A stretch of 64,000 bases of DNA from Phoenix dactylifera (taxonomy: Eukaryota > Streptophyta > Magnoliopsida > Arecales > Arecaceae). The stretch is from assembly GCF_009389715.1 (NCBI RefSeq), contig NW_024067692.1, positions 997,501 through 1,061,500 on the forward strand. Direction: 5' to 3'. Under the pieces are notes generated by a model. It had not been told where the DNA came from. It saw only the letters and a program-made list of their open reading frames with translations, and ran no database searches. A program made the position numbers and the translations under genes. Positions 1-12,500 of the stretch are shown one piece after another. Position 1 is the stretch's first letter; each line of letters starts with the position of its first letter.

Positions 1-440
1 AAAATCAACTAGAATCACTCCCCGGCAACGGCGCCAAAATTTGGTGTGTGCTGCCGTAGGCAACCAAAAATAAAACCTATACTCCTAAAAATATATATGT
101 AGTAGTGCGAGAAGGATCGTTCCCACGGAGAGTATCTAGCCTAGTTTTATGCTACTTGAACAAGGACGGAGGGGGGGTTTGAGTATCACGAAAACAATAA
201 AATAACCTAAAGAAGAATTCAGATTAAAGTATTAAAATCAATCAAAAGAACAAATCTTAATGCAAAGATATCAATTTGCACTTTGAATGTCCACCGATAG
301 AAATATTTTCCTATCTCTTCTTAGACGTAGTTAATTAAAAACAAGCGATCTAATTAACCCTAACTACTAAACAACCCAAGACAAGCACTAAAAGTTTAAT
401 CTAGTAGCAGGCTAATTAACCCTAACTACTAAGACTCAAA
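1..440. mobile_element. Ty3/gypsy-like retrotransposon scrap (non-coding)
   Basis: The stretch has the tract CCCCGGCAACGGCGCC near base 21, followed by a phrase about a 'cgttcccacggag' block near 118. In plant genomes this combination is familiar from the non-coding part of Ty3/gypsy elements near the 3' LTR; that link is from memory. No coding domain is visible. A 21-bp direct repeat occurs at 350-370 and 412-432. The right boundary with the following gene leader is not clear. Lineage is uncertain. Confidence 0.4.
350..432 (+). repeat. 21-bp direct repeat
   Basis: The phrase CTAATTAACCCTAACTACTA plus one A occurs twice, at 350-370 and 412-432, with 41 bp between the copies. It lies in the retroelement-like scrap and has no obvious function. 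Confidence 0.7.
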
Positions 441-568
441 TGCCTCTTAGCAGCAGCAGATGGTAGTTGCCGACCTCTCTAACACGTGCAGAATCCATCC
501 AACAACCATTGCGGAGTCACCCTCGAGAAGAATCCTATATCGAGCTGAAGTTGAGTAAGTTTTCCTTT

Positions 569-586
569 ATGACCGGTTCGCGATAG
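569..586 (+). promoter_or_regulatory. Short upstream ORF in the leader of the RRM gene
   Basis: An ATG at 569 opens five codons followed by TAG at 584, ahead of the proposed start at 700. It would act as an uORF only if transcription starts upstream of it, which the sequence does not show. Confidence 0.3.
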
Positions 587-699
587 TCGACCCAGGCCGG
601 TCCGGTACGCCGGCGCCCTAAAAGGGCCAAGCGCAATTGCCAACCCTAGCTTCTCGGAGGGGAGCGGGGGGAAGCGGCATCGTTGCTGAGAGAAGAAGA

Positions 700-3600
700 A
701 TGTTTCCCAAAAGGTGAGTCTAAGGGTTTCTCCTCCATCTTCCATCTTCTTTTCTGCGAGCAATGCTTCCCAAGATATATTTTGTTCTTATTTCCTCTTT
801 GATTTCCTCGCAATCGTCAGTTTAATGTCATCTTGTTAGCTTGTTATGGTTGGTAGTGGAGTGGCATTATGCGTTATGTTGATACTTGGTAAAAATTCTT
901 TTCACACATTTCAGTTCTTACCTTGAATTAACTGCAGTTAAATTTTATTCCTTTCTTCTATGGGTGATGATTGAGGGATCTGTGCTGGTTTTGCCTGTGA
1001 TTTCCTGTGATTGTCTTTGATATAACCTTCTAGAAGAAAAAGGGCTTGTTATATGGAAGATTACTTAGGAACCCCAAGCCTACCACCCTTTTAATACTAA
1101 TGTCGCTCTATATAGAGTTATTTATTTCACTAACTGGTGCAAATTGAGGTTATATAAGAATAAGTGGTTCGTAGCGGAAACGAGGAAATCAAAATTTGTA
1201 CTGAAATTAATTAATTTCCCCCCTTTTCTTAAAGCAGTCTTGATTATATATACTGTGTGTGTTGCGTGTGCAAATCACCATGTCTTTAGAGAATAAGAAC
1301 GCGATCAATCAAACAAATAATATGAAAAAATTAGAGTAAACTGGGCAGGGGTTTTGGGGGTTTATTTTTACATCTTTGGTGACGCTCATCTCTTCACAAA
1401 TTTTGTCCATGCTTGGTTTAGTTAAAACAAACAATTGATTTTATAACAAGGAAAATCAAACATTTGTATATGTTTTCACGTTTGAAACAATATCTAAATA
1501 TTTTCCAAGATTTATGTCATAGTTCTGTATCTTGGACCCCATCGTGGACTCTAATCCCCTTGTTTTTATGCTTGATTTTGTGAATCTACCTTTTGATCTT
1601 GCAATTTTGATTTAAGAAATGTTTATTAGAGTAAAGATGTTAAACACAATAACATTGTCATGATGCAATCTAGTGTGGACCAAGACTTATCTATGTGGCC
1701 GGTACATGATACAACCGCCGCATTGTGCTAGTTGTCGGGGAACAAGCCTTCCCCTTCTATTCAATAGATCAACGCGATGACAAGAATATCGGAAGCATTA
1801 AAAGCTAAATCAGTAAATAAAGACATTCGCCAAAGAAGAGCACACCATGATTTACATAGAGATAATGGCATTGCAAGTCTCGTCTAGTCACACCTAGCGG
1901 TATATAACCATCGAGAGAGCAAGCAACTCTTGGATGACAAGCTAAAACTTTACCAATATGTTGGATACAGCAATAAGAGGGCTCCCTTCACCAACAATGA
2001 TGGATGCCAAATCTTGTAGAGAAAAAATCCTTTTAGAGAGCAAAATTTGATGTGTCTCAAATTTGGTAGATTTGATGATTATGATGAAATCCCTCTTCAA
2101 TAGAGAGCAAGAATACCTCTCTGATGACTACCTTCTTCTACCCACCTTCTGGTCACTTGTTTCCAGCTAAATAGAGAACCCTGCACCTGCTTTCCGAAGT
2201 CCTCCTCTCTTTCCTTGGCACGGATTTTAAAAGATGGGATTAGTGTAAGGTAGCACATGGGCCAAGTTAAGCCCACTTATTTCCCAAGCACAAAAACAAC
2301 AGAAGCTCAACTGACGAGGGACTGATAAACTCCTTAATCCTTGTAATAAGCATATCAAAACCATTGACCAATTTTAAACAGCACTGATTTAGCAAACCTT
2401 TTGGTGCGACTTTGTTGTCATAAATTGCTCTGAATGACATTTTTCAATTGACTCAAGGTAAAACGTAAATAAATGGCTACAATAAATTATTCTCCAATTC
2501 GTGTCCTTTTATTGATCATCAATCTTCCGGCAATCTTTAGCTGATTACTTAACTAGTCATCGAAGGAGAATAGATTATTAAACCGGCATCACTTCTGTAT
2601 GAAGGCACATGCATTCTCGCATACAGTTGTTGTTTGAATTTTTAATTTCTTTTTTTTTTTTGGTACACCGGCTTGTCACACTATACGTATATGAGTACCT
2701 AATTTTTAATTTCTAATATGAGTTTGATTACATAACTACGAGATTGCTTATAACTTTCTTGTAGATACCGAAGAACAATTTCAAAATAATGAACAAGTTC
2801 GGCTGTAACAATTAAAAATATTTTAAAGATGTCTTAATAATTTTCTGGACCTTTAAAGGGTGCCAATTATCTTTGAGTAATTGATCACTTTTGATAGAGG
2901 CACTCTCAATAAAGGTCACTAAGGTCACTTGGTTTGAATCTTGTAGTGAGTCTGTTGAGGCTTGTGTGTCTGAATTTCAGAAGAAAGACGTCACTTGGAG
3001 AGCGATAACTTAGATGTATTGAGTAGATGATTCAGATAAATCTTGGTTGTTGTTTGCAAAACATCATCTAAATCCATTGTAGCCCAGCCTCATGATATTC
3101 TTCATATTGTAATTATTTTTAAAAAATATAGATCCTTCAGTATTCCTTATTCTTTATAGATTTGGATGACACTGTTCTCATATCTAAGTTTGGGAGTATT
3201 TCTGGTTTTTTGATATATGTATCTCTAATTACCAAGAAATATTTTACTTTTACCTCTTCATGTTCCATCACTATGTTTTTTCACTTTCAAAGTTTGTAGA
3301 ATTAACAGTAGACTCCCCTCTAGCTGTCTTTAAAATTATCTAACACACTTGCGTTTATGGTGATTTTTTTTTTTTTGTAGTTTTGAAGCTTTTTCGTTCT
3401 AACATTGCTAATGATCATTGCCTACATTTTGTGCTCCGAATAAAGTCCTGGTTAGTTGCTGCAGCACTATTGGCTTTTACAACCAGAACAGGATTTGAAT
3501 GGTTGATGGAATAGGAATTTAGTTAGATTAGAGTCCTGTGACAAATACGTTAAGTGGTTGAGTAGGCTATATTATTGCACATATGCTAGGTGGGATAGAA

Positions 3601-6434
3601 TTAGAATTTCAAAGAGAAAAAGATGCTAGATGTCAAGCGTGGCTATTGGATCCGCAATCAAGTGGCGATACATGTAGTTGTTTTGTCTGGTTATGGCGGG
3701 AAATCAAAACAGTGGCTTGTAAAATTTGAAATTGAATGCGAATCGAGTATATGGTTGACTATAGATCTTACTACCAGAGTCAGGATCTTCAGGCTACATC
3801 TTAATAAACGATTCCTTGTTCTACTAGAAGCAAAATAATACTTATCAGGTGTCCATAATTATTATTTTGGCCTTAGCCAATCATAATAGAGTGGTCTAGT
3901 AGCATTCTTTAGAGAAAATGGATCTTTGGTTCTTGGATAGAGGAGTCGAGAGTGGAGTTCAGCCAAGTCATCTTGGTGGTATAATGCGTTAGAGGGAGAA
4001 TAGTGCTTGGCTCTTTGCGAGTTTTGTGTATCGGATATCTTGGATGGTTTGGAGGCGATGCTATTAAAATACTCTTGGTAGTTCATCAGCAAGAAGAAAG
4101 TGTGTGTCAAAGTCCAAAAAGGGGATTTGGATTTTTAGGCTATGGTGAATTGGGAGAATTATCATTATAGCTAGAATTTAGAGGAGCTTGGGATATTCAT
4201 GCAACTATCCACTTGAGATCCTATGGGGTGTAATATCAAAGGGCTTTCAAACAAAGTTTTACCTGAGGAATGAGTTTGGAGCCACACTTTCTGAAGAATG
4301 AAGAAGCAGAACAGAACTAGTTTGAAGGGGATACTTGACCCGTTAAAGATTGGATCTAGTTCACAAAACCTAGAGTAGGGCAAGGTTTGTGGATGGATGC
4401 ACTCTAGAAGAAAACCTAGGACACAAGGAACCTAATCATGTAGATGCAGGATCAATTCCTGAAGATGTTAAGGTTGAAGAGCTAGAGCATGAAAGTAAAA
4501 TTTTTGCAGCAGTTGTGGATTCCATATGGAGATCTAGTAGCCTACGAGTTGAAGAGATAAATGAGCGTGGAGAGAGCCAAGCGCAGGAGGGGCATGAAGC
4601 TACAAGGTGAAGTGGAGTGGCCACGTGGGGTGTGGTGTGCAAGAGGTGCAGTTGCATGGTCACCTCCATTTTTTTCTCTATATTTCAATTTATATTATTT
4701 TTTTCTTTGCCCTACTGATCTAACTATTTAGCTTTATTACTTTGCCTAACATAGTCTAACAAAAACTTTTGTAAGATTTCACCCCCACTTCCTCACTTCT
4801 CTTTTATGACGTACTAACGTTCATCTCTAGAAAAAAGTGAGTCGATGTGCCTTATGTAATGAGTAGGTCTCTGTATATCAATTTTTGGATCTCTATAATA
4901 TTTATCATCAAAGGTGAAGTCTGTCATCTTATAGGCTAGTTTTATGATTATCCGTGGGTCGGTCTATGGTTACTCGACATTTAACTTGGTGTATTTATAT
5001 CTTTATACCTTTTCAGTTAGCTAGCTTTTCTGACAAATTCCTTAGCATTGTATATGCAAAGCTGTAGATTCAAATGCCATATATCATAGCTCTTTCATTC
5101 AACATTTCAGTCATATGTTGGTTTCTTCCATTTCATGTCTTTTATTTTTGGCTCGGGTCATCAGGATTTATGTGAAGTTAATATTCTACTTTGCTAATTA
5201 GATTCATATAGACAGTTTTGAATTATGCCCCCTGGCCCATCTCCTTTGCTTCTAATTTCTTAGGATCTCTTAGGAAGAGTTGTTTAAGTTTTTGTAGTGT
5301 TGTAATTAGGCGATGTTTTACTCATTTTTGTGTGGCTATATCATTGTTTTCCATGGTCCATGGTTCTTTTTTCTTTCACCGTCTCTTTGTAAGATTCGTT
5401 AAGAAATCTGGAGCTGCACCGATATGAATGCTGTCCTAGTTGTCATCATAAATTTGTAATTTTCTTTCTGGTAAACCAATTCAAAGTTGTGGTTGTGCAG
5501 GAAAACTGCATGCTATTGTGTACTGTAATTTATTCTCTTGTTGGCCATAATATGTTCTTATATATAGACTAAAAGGTAGAGTTTAATTACTCAAGCATGA
5601 TAGGTAAGTTATGTGAGATACTAACGGATGTTTTGTTGTCTCTTTTGCCTTTTCTTTTCTGGGTTTGCTACTGAAGGAAATACATGGATGGCGGTGATGG
5701 GCGTGAAATGGGGTTGAAGCGACCACAGTTTGATTCAAGCCCATCATTTTTTGGGGCTTCTGCTGGTTCAAGCCTCATGTATAATCCTTCTTATGCATAT
5801 GCTGGCCAACCTCCACCATTCCCAGTTGTCCGATTGCGTGGCCTTCCTTTTGATTGTTCAGAAGCTGATGTTATTGACTTCTTCCATGGTCTGGACATCA
5901 TTGACATTCTCTTTGTTCATAAAGGTGGTCGGTTCAGTGGAGAAGCTTTTTGTGTATTGGCATATCCTCTGCAAGTGGATTTTGCCATTCAGAGAAATAG
6001 GCAGAACATGGGTAGAAGGTATATTGAGGTTTTTTAGGAGCAAGAGACAAGAATACTACAGTGCTGTTGCGCATGAAGTTTCTGACATGAGGGGTGGTTC
6101 TCCACGTCGTAGCGCTCCAAGGGCAAGGTCAGCTGATGACGGGAAGGATTTAATGGAGCATACTGGAGTTCTACGTATGAGAGGATTGCCATATTCTGCT
6201 GGGAAAGATGATGTGATGGACTTTTTTAAGGACTACGAACTCTCAGAGGACCGTGTTCATATTGTGCTAAATTCAGATGGCAGGCCAACGGGGGAAGCAT
6301 TTGTGGAGTTTGCAAATGCAGAGGATTCAAAATCTGCAATGGGAAGGGATAGAATGACACTTGGAAGCCGTTATATAGAGCTGTTTCCTTCAACTGCCAA
6401 GGAGATGGATGACGCTATTTCTAGAGGACGATGA
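700..6434 (+). CDS. hnRNP F/H-like RNA-binding protein, two RRMs; frameshifted
   Basis: Two coding exons: 700-713, then 5677-6434. The donor after AAAAG is a strong GTGAGT, and the acceptor CTACTGAAG follows a pyrimidine tract. Splicing joins MFPKR to KYMDGGDGR in frame, so I prefer ATG 700 to ATG 5684. The product, about 256 residues if the shift is ignored, has RRM1 at about 55-124 (VVRLRGLPF, GEAFCVLA) and RRM2 at about 168-245 (VLRMRGLPY, GEAFVEFA), joined by an RS/RG-like linker. These are quasi-RRMs of the hnRNP F/H type, which bind G-rich RNA and act in splicing. A run of six T at 6030-6035 shifts the frame and gives TAG at 6035; five T would keep both RRMs open. Everything else is intact, so either a homopolymer error or a recent lesion fits. 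A 3'-UTR intron, 6447-6857, is possible. Confidence 0.8.
714..5676 (+). other. 4,963-bp first intron of the RRM gene
   Basis: The interval is AT-rich, with many stops on both strands, and runs from a GTGAGT donor to a pyrimidine-rich CTACTGAAG acceptor. ORFs of 70-80 codons near 3623, 3862, 4171 and 4389 show no recognisable domain. The 1680-2310 part has a different texture and could be an old insertion, but I see no repeat ends or coding remains. No gene is supported inside it. Confidence 0.6.
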
Positions 6435-8170
6435 GGCTCGTCAATGGTAACAACAGGTTTTGGTTTACACCCAGTCATGCTACTGTATTATGTTATGCTT
6501 TTGTATGGAAAACTTGCTGCGACTTGTGATCTGATTTAAATCAAGGCTGGGTCTGACCAATGCATTTTGGATCTAGGTTATCTTATGGTGTGTTCCATCT
6601 AGTTAGTTACAAACTTAAAAAAGTAAAGCCAGTGCCCTGTCTTCTGTCCCTCTTCGTACATAATTTTATCTCTGATTTCTGCTATATAATCTGATCTGCA
6701 GAAATACAAATGACTTTAGTGATTGATACGAGCAAAATGACAATTTATATGGATATCGTTTCTAATTTATGATCAATGGAAGTATTTCAAGAGGCTGGTA
6801 ATACAGTGGCTGGGCAAGCTGGAGTTTGGTAGAGGTAAAAGTTGATTTAATTTTCAGACATCAGGTGTAACAGGCTGTTTGGTGCTTGTAAATGAAGTCC
6901 GCGGCAAGCGAAAGACCTTAATCGAAGATATCAAGAATATGAGCAGTAATTTTGATGATTGTATATCTGTATCTTTACTCATAGGTTTGTAGAAGCTGAT
7001 CAAGTAGCTGATAGTGCGTGGTAGAGAAGTGGTACCTGTGTCAGGTTTTGGGATTGAATGGGAGGTCTTCCTTCCTATCATCATGTTTTGTCAAGAGATG
7101 ATGATGTACATGTAATGTTTGAAAGAGTCAAGTGAGTTGCTTTTTTTTCAATGCTAAGAAAAATGGGGCTAGAATGGTAGTAACTTGCAGGTTTTCTTGA
7201 GATACAAATATGAGCAGTTCTCTCTTTGGCAACAGAAAAAAATAAAGTAAAAGAAGAAGAAAAAAACTTCTCTTTCCAAGTAGATTCAAATATATTTGCT
7301 ATTATCGGCCGAGGGGGGGCCCTCTTGTATTGTTTGGAAGGGGAGATTGAGATGCCCCGGCTTTGGTAAAAAAATTTCGGGAACAGAAGGATGCAGAACG
7401 GTGGAAGCACCCGTGACCCACCGCCGATGCTTAATTATGTCAAGATTTGTTCCTTATTCCTTAATAAACAAGAATAGGTGTGTTTCTTTTCCTAATCTAC
7501 TTGCGAATACGAGTGATAATTCGTACTTCTTTGAAGAAATTTCAGATTAAAACTCAATAAAATTGAAGAGCGTAAAAATCTCCCAGGATGGCTACAAGTT
7601 TAGAGCTCTTACCAACTTGACACCCTGTGGACATCTTGTCAGTTTCACGTGCTCCCATTTGGACTAACAAAGCGGACAGCATACTTTATTACGTTAGACA
7701 AGGCTAAGTGAGCAGGTAACGCCTTCTCATAAATATATGCGCTATAGAGGATAGGCTAAGATTATGTTGTAATAAGCTTTTGGCTAAACGAAGGTTAGTG
7801 GAACATCACCGTTCTCAAAGTCCACAGCATTTGGCTACGCTCCGGTTGCGTAAGGTGGCCATTTAACATCGGTCGCCGAGACTTGGGATAAATAACTCCT
7901 GCGTCCACATGGTCCAACTTCGATGCCATCTTAAAAATATCTCACTGAAGTACTAATAATAAGCACCTGCACAGCTGGTTTTCTCTCTTCCCCTCACTGC
8001 CTTGTGGAGACTCGGACCATATCACCAACCCTTCCGTTCTCGTCTGCTGTTTAGCTTTTGTTTAGCCCTTTGGAGGAAGGAAGAGAATCCCGGAAAGCCG
8101 ATCCATTTCAGTGGAGAGAGAAAAGAGCAAGAGAAGGAATCAGGAGGAGGAGGAGGGGGAAGACGAGAAT
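6435..8170 (+). other. Intergenic: RRM-gene 3' region and next gene's promoter/leader
   Basis: The left part, to about 7080, probably holds the 3' UTR of the RRM gene; a GT at 6447 and a TTTTCAG at 6851-6857 could bound a 3'-UTR intron. From about 7900 the sequence becomes CT-rich and then GA-rich, consistent with the leader of the gene at 8171. No other gene is seen. ORFs near 7081 and 7296 are short and featureless. Confidence 0.5.
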
Positions 8171-9598
8171 ATGGGAGACAAACGGGTGGCGGTGGCGGTG
8201 GCGGGGGTGGGTGCAGGGGATGACGTCGGGGAAGGGATGCAGTGCAGCGACCATCCGTACCGGAGCAACCCCGGTGGGATATGCGCCTTCTGCCTCCAGG
8301 AGAAGCTCGGCAAGCTCGTCTCCTCCTCCAAATCCAGCCCCTTCTTTGCTCCTCCCCCTTCCACCTCCTCCTCATCCTCCCCCACCTCCTTCCCCTCCGA
8401 CGGCCTCGGCTTCGGCTTCGGGGCTGGTGCTGGAGGGCTTGCCGGATCCGCCTCCTCCGGCACCGCTCGAGCCGGTGCTGGCGGTGGGAGCCGGACTAGG
8501 GTCCCCTTCCTCGCAGCTGCCCACAAGAAGAAGAAGAGCAGCAGCTACGTCGGCAGCGGTAGCAGCAGGAGGGTGATGGCGTCCAGCACCATCACCTCGT
8601 CGTCCTCCTTCTCTGCGGTCAACAACCTTCTCACCTTGAAGAGGAGCAAATCCGTGGCCCCGAGGCCAGTTGGGGGCCTCTCAACGGAGGTCGGTAGCGG
8701 CATTGCGGACGCGGTGGACAGCCCCAGGAAGAAGAGCTTCTGGTCCTTCCTCTACCTCTCGTCCTCCTCGTCCACCTCCACCTCCTCCTCCTCGGTCAAC
8801 AACAACGGGAGCAGCAGCAGCAGCAACAGCAACAGGAGGAGGTCCACCTCCTCGTCGTCAGGTGGCGGCAGAGGGGACAGGGGAGACGGCAAGCAGCAGC
8901 AGCAGCAGCAGCGGAGTACATCAGATAAGGCGCTAGCTAAGGAGGAGGCGAAGACTCCGAAGCGGGAGCTTGGAGGAGGAGGAGGAGGAGGGGAGGAGGA
9001 GGTGGAGAGCCCGAGCGGGAGCCAGGCATCGTCCTCGTTTGGGAGGAAGGTGGCGAGGTCCAGATCGGTGGGGTGCGGGAGTCGCAGCTTCTCGGGGGAC
9101 TTTTTCGAGCGCATCTCCACGGGGCTGGGCGACTGCACCCTCCGGAGGGTGGAGTCCCATCGGGAGGCCAAGCCCAGGTTGTCGCTCCACGTGGACGATG
9201 TCGACGGCGAGGTCGACGAGCAGCAGCGGAGGTTCAAAGAGCGGGTCAAGTGCGGCGGATTCTTCGGAGGGTTTGGGATGATCTCCTCCTCCTCCTCCTA
9301 CTGGCTCTCTGCCGACGATTTCGACGGCAGCCGCAGGATCTCCTCGGCTGCAGCTGCTGCCCACGGCGCCGCCGCACGAGGTGGCACGCCCCATGGTCGA
9401 ACTTGGACCTGGGCCTGGGCTTTCGCCAGCCCTATGAGAGCATTTAGGCCCGCCCCCTCTTCCTCCAAGCTCAGTTACCCCATCAAGAACGGCGCCACCG
9501 CGGCCGCCACAACCAATATCATCACGGCCATGAATGCCAGCAACAACATAATCAACGGCGCAGCGCTACCGGCAGCAGCTGCAGCAGCAACAAGTTGA
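8171..9598 (+). CDS. GC-rich plant-specific Ser-rich protein with N-terminal Cys/His motif
   Basis: A single-exon protein of 475 residues. The longer reading from 8111 starts with GTG, so I chose ATG 8171, which has A at -3 and G at +4. Near the N-terminus C25-x2-H28 and C38-x2-C41 lie in CSDHPYRSNPGGICAFCLQE, followed by KLGKLV. This is an uncharacterised plant family, with an N-terminus that resembles the Cys-containing start of OCTOPUS-like proteins; that link is from memory. Further blocks that look conserved are KKSFWSFLYL, the Arg/Ser-rich GRKVARSRSVGCGSRSFSG with DFFERISTGLGDCTLRRVES after it, and a C-terminal WTWAWAFASPMRAF. Between them are polySer, polyGly and polyGln tracts typical of disorder. 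There is no signal peptide or membrane segment. High GC codon use matches the GC-rich gene class of commelinids. Function is unknown. Confidence 0.8.
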   Translation: MGDKRVAVAVAGVGAGDDVGEGMQCSDHPYRSNPGGICAFCLQEKLGKLVSSSKSSPFFAPPPSTSSSSSPTSFPSDGLGFGFGAGAGGLAGSASSGTARAGAGGGSRTRVPFLAAAHKKKKSSSYVGSGSSRRVMASSTITSSSSFSAVNNLLTLKRSKSVAPRPVGGLSTEVGSGIADAVDSPRKKSFWSFLYLSSSSSTSTSSSSVNNNGSSSSSNSNRRRSTSSSSGGGRGDRGDGKQQQQQQRSTSDKALAKEEAKTPKRELGGGGGGGEEEVESPSGSQASSSFGRKVARSRSVGCGSRSFSGDFFERISTGLGDCTLRRVESHREAKPRLSLHVDDVDGEVDEQQRRFKERVKCGGFFGGFGMISSSSSYWLSADDFDGSRRISSAAAAAHGAAARGGTPHGRTWTWAWAFASPMRAFRPAPSSSKLSYPIKNGATAAATTNIITAMNASNNIINGAALPAAAAAATS

Positions 9599-12500
9599 AG
9601 CTTGCCATACTGTTTAGTTCTCTTCCTCTTCTTCCTAATGTTTACACCTAAATCAAGCTTCGGACTTTTGCTTGTAATTTCTTGATTAAACATCTTCATT
9701 TTGACTGGTTACTTGTAATTCCGATTCATCTATATCTGTTTCCATTGCCTGTTCTGTCTCCTTTTTTTCTTCGGTTTTTTAAAGGTACATAGCATTCTGT
9801 TTCCTTTTCCCCAAAGTATATTGTATCTTCTCATCCAGAGTTAGATTGTAGCATCAGTGGATTGGATTGGTGGCATTCGTGGACAAGTTTTTTAATATAT
9901 CCCTGTTTCTCTCTTCCTCACTCTGAGATTGGCACCTGAGCTCGAACCGACTGAACCCGACGGAGCAAAAGGTTTTGTTGGCGCGGCCCTAACCTTTCAG
10001 CGAGCCCAGCCAGTCAGCCAGCCAGCCTACCAACCCTTTGACCCTCTGCGCAGCGGGGAAAGGTGATGGAGACCTTACCGTGGGAAGGGTTATCATGAGG
10101 ATAGATTTAGCTTGTGATTGATAGCTATATACATACAGTTTCTCCCTCGGTCATATCATTGCTCTCCTCTCGTTCCTTCTCTCATGTGGGTCGGAGCTGG
10201 AGAGCGAGAGATCATTAGCTCCTCTGTCCTTGTCCGGGTATTGCCAAAGAGCCTAGCTTTGGGAGGGGACTGACATGGGGCACATGCTATCTCTTCCCCG
10301 ATCCGAGCCATATGGGTTGTGGGTTGTCCTCTTGCTTTCGTGGACCCCAAAGACCACCATTAACGAGCCCACCTTGCTTGTCCTTATTCGCTCCGCCAGC
10401 CCTCCGGTCCCATGCTCTGTTTCTCTCCCAAAAATACAAACCCTCGGGCATCATCAGCCTCTCCCTAAGCCAAAATTAACAAGCTCCCCTCTCTCCATCT
10501 GCACGTGAAGTGATGTAAATGACAACTAGGGGATGCGCGCTCGTCTTCTTTTAATGGGTACTCTGTTTTCTATTCCAAGTAAAGTGGGGTGACAAAAGAC
10601 GATGCACTTTCTGAGCCCCCAAGATTCCATCTGCCTTTCCACTGCATTGCCATGCCAGACTTCATCATACATAGAACGAATAATAATAATAGTAAAAGAA
10701 ATAAAAAAAAGACAACGATCTTTCTCCCACTCCATCAACGAGGCTAACTTTAACGGGCACAACGTGCCCACGCTCCCAAGCCCCGAGAAAGTCGAGAAGT
10801 ATCGACGCCTACCGAGCCTAACCTTATCTCCTCGGAATGTAGCTCTCGTTTCCATTTGCCATGGCTCAACCTGTACATGGGAAGGTAAGAAGTGTGCAAG
10901 GGCTTCCATGTCTCCCAACCTCTACCTGTTTTCCTCAATCGCTGTCAATCCTCCCACGCCATTCTCTACCACCCCTTTGTCCCATTCCTTCGGCAGTCGC
11001 ATCTGTCGCAGTCCATTGCACTGTCATAGCTCTAATTAATCCTACTCTGGCCAGCTAGCATGGAGGGTGGGAGATCGATGTAAGGGACCACCGTAACGAG
11101 AACGAAAGAATCGAAGGTTACCGGCGTAGAGCACCTGCACTTGCTTCGTGGGTCCTGCCCATCGAGACCGCAGCATCTTCGCACCATTGGCGTTATTATG
11201 TTAGCGCTATTAGCGTCGTTTCACCCCTACTGAGAGAAGCATTCTTTATCCTGCGAGGGTAATGAATGGATCGAGGAAAAGTAGGAAAGACAGAGCATGG
11301 GAAACGAACCACCTCGTTTGATGCGTGACGGAACATGGATACAGAGGACGGCTCGGCGTCGGATGAAATATTTTAGCATTCTTGGAGGAGCGACCTCCGT
11401 CCCATTCACATGGCGCCTTCTTTTGCGTGAGAAGACTCTGATATCTGTGCGGATTTAATATTCCTGCCTTGTACATTGATTGCTGCACTTGTGCTTAATA
11501 TTTCTGCCTCGGTAAAAGGCGTGTTTCATGAAACTAATAAAACTGTGAATTAGAAAAATAATTATATATCTAATTACTTTGATAATATTTTATAAAATAA
11601 AAATAAAAAATTATTTTTGATATTTTAAAATATTTTATTTTTTAATTTTATTGTGTGTATTTATATTCATCATATATGATCCATCCGACTTAGTAAAAAA
11701 AAAAAAAAAACGAAGAAGACAAATTAGAAGAAGAAAGAGGGGGAGGGAAACAAAAAATATGCTGCACTTGCGGCAAGGGAACTCGAGCCGAGTGATGAAG
11801 GGTTACTACGGCTTCAAGATTGATGCAACGCTTTTTGAGTCGTCTGATAATTCGTTATAGCTGCAGTGAAGTTCAGAGTCCACATGAATTATATAGAGAA
11901 TTTTTACAATTACCGGTCAACGACGGCATTTCAAACGGCTCAGATCAAATTAGGTACAAAATAAATCAAAATATATCAATTCAAACTTAATCTAACCCGA
12001 CCTATAATGGATTAAATCAATTTTAAAAAATCAAACAGTTAAATATGAAAGAACTATAGCGCGAGTTAAATATATTGTTTACATAGATATATAAACAGTT
12101 AAACAGTTACTTATTTTTATGCCGCGAGTGACGAACTATAGCCATTCGCGGTCACGGCTAGTCTAAGCACATTCTGTAAAAGAGCTGTTCTATAGAAGCA
12201 ATCAATACCAATTTTTGGAGATGCCCTACTCCTTCTCATTCTATCAGTCCATAGGGAGACTTCCCTTCCCCAAACCCGGCTAGACTGGTTCCTTCTAGGT
12301 TAGGCGCCCGTCCTTTATTTAGATGTTGGGGCAAGGAGAATGGCAGACCAGCGACCAGTGAAGCCGCTGGAGAAGTGTTTGAGGCAGAAGGCACCCATTG
12401 AGGCACCTTTAGTTTAGCATCCACTTTTGTGCTCTGACGGCTTAATTAGTTTTCTCAAGTTGGATTGGTGAAGAGTTTATTTAAATATTAAAAATTAACT

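Noticed and set aside
5684..6434. RRM gene as a processed (retroposed) pseudogene
   Set aside because: A strong donor and acceptor join an upstream coding exon in frame, and there is no poly(A) tract or flanking duplication.
8111..8170. N-terminal extension of the gene at 8171
   Set aside because: The extension begins with GTG, not ATG; the first ATG in a good context is 8171.
8140..9394. Long minus-strand ORFs opposite the GC-rich gene
   Set aside because: They are rich in Leu, Ser and Pro repeats that mirror the polySer/Gly/Gln codons on the plus strand; no domain is visible.
10526..11058. Overlapping ORFs of 130-145 codons
   Set aside because: No recognisable domain, both strands equally open, and no splice or promoter support.
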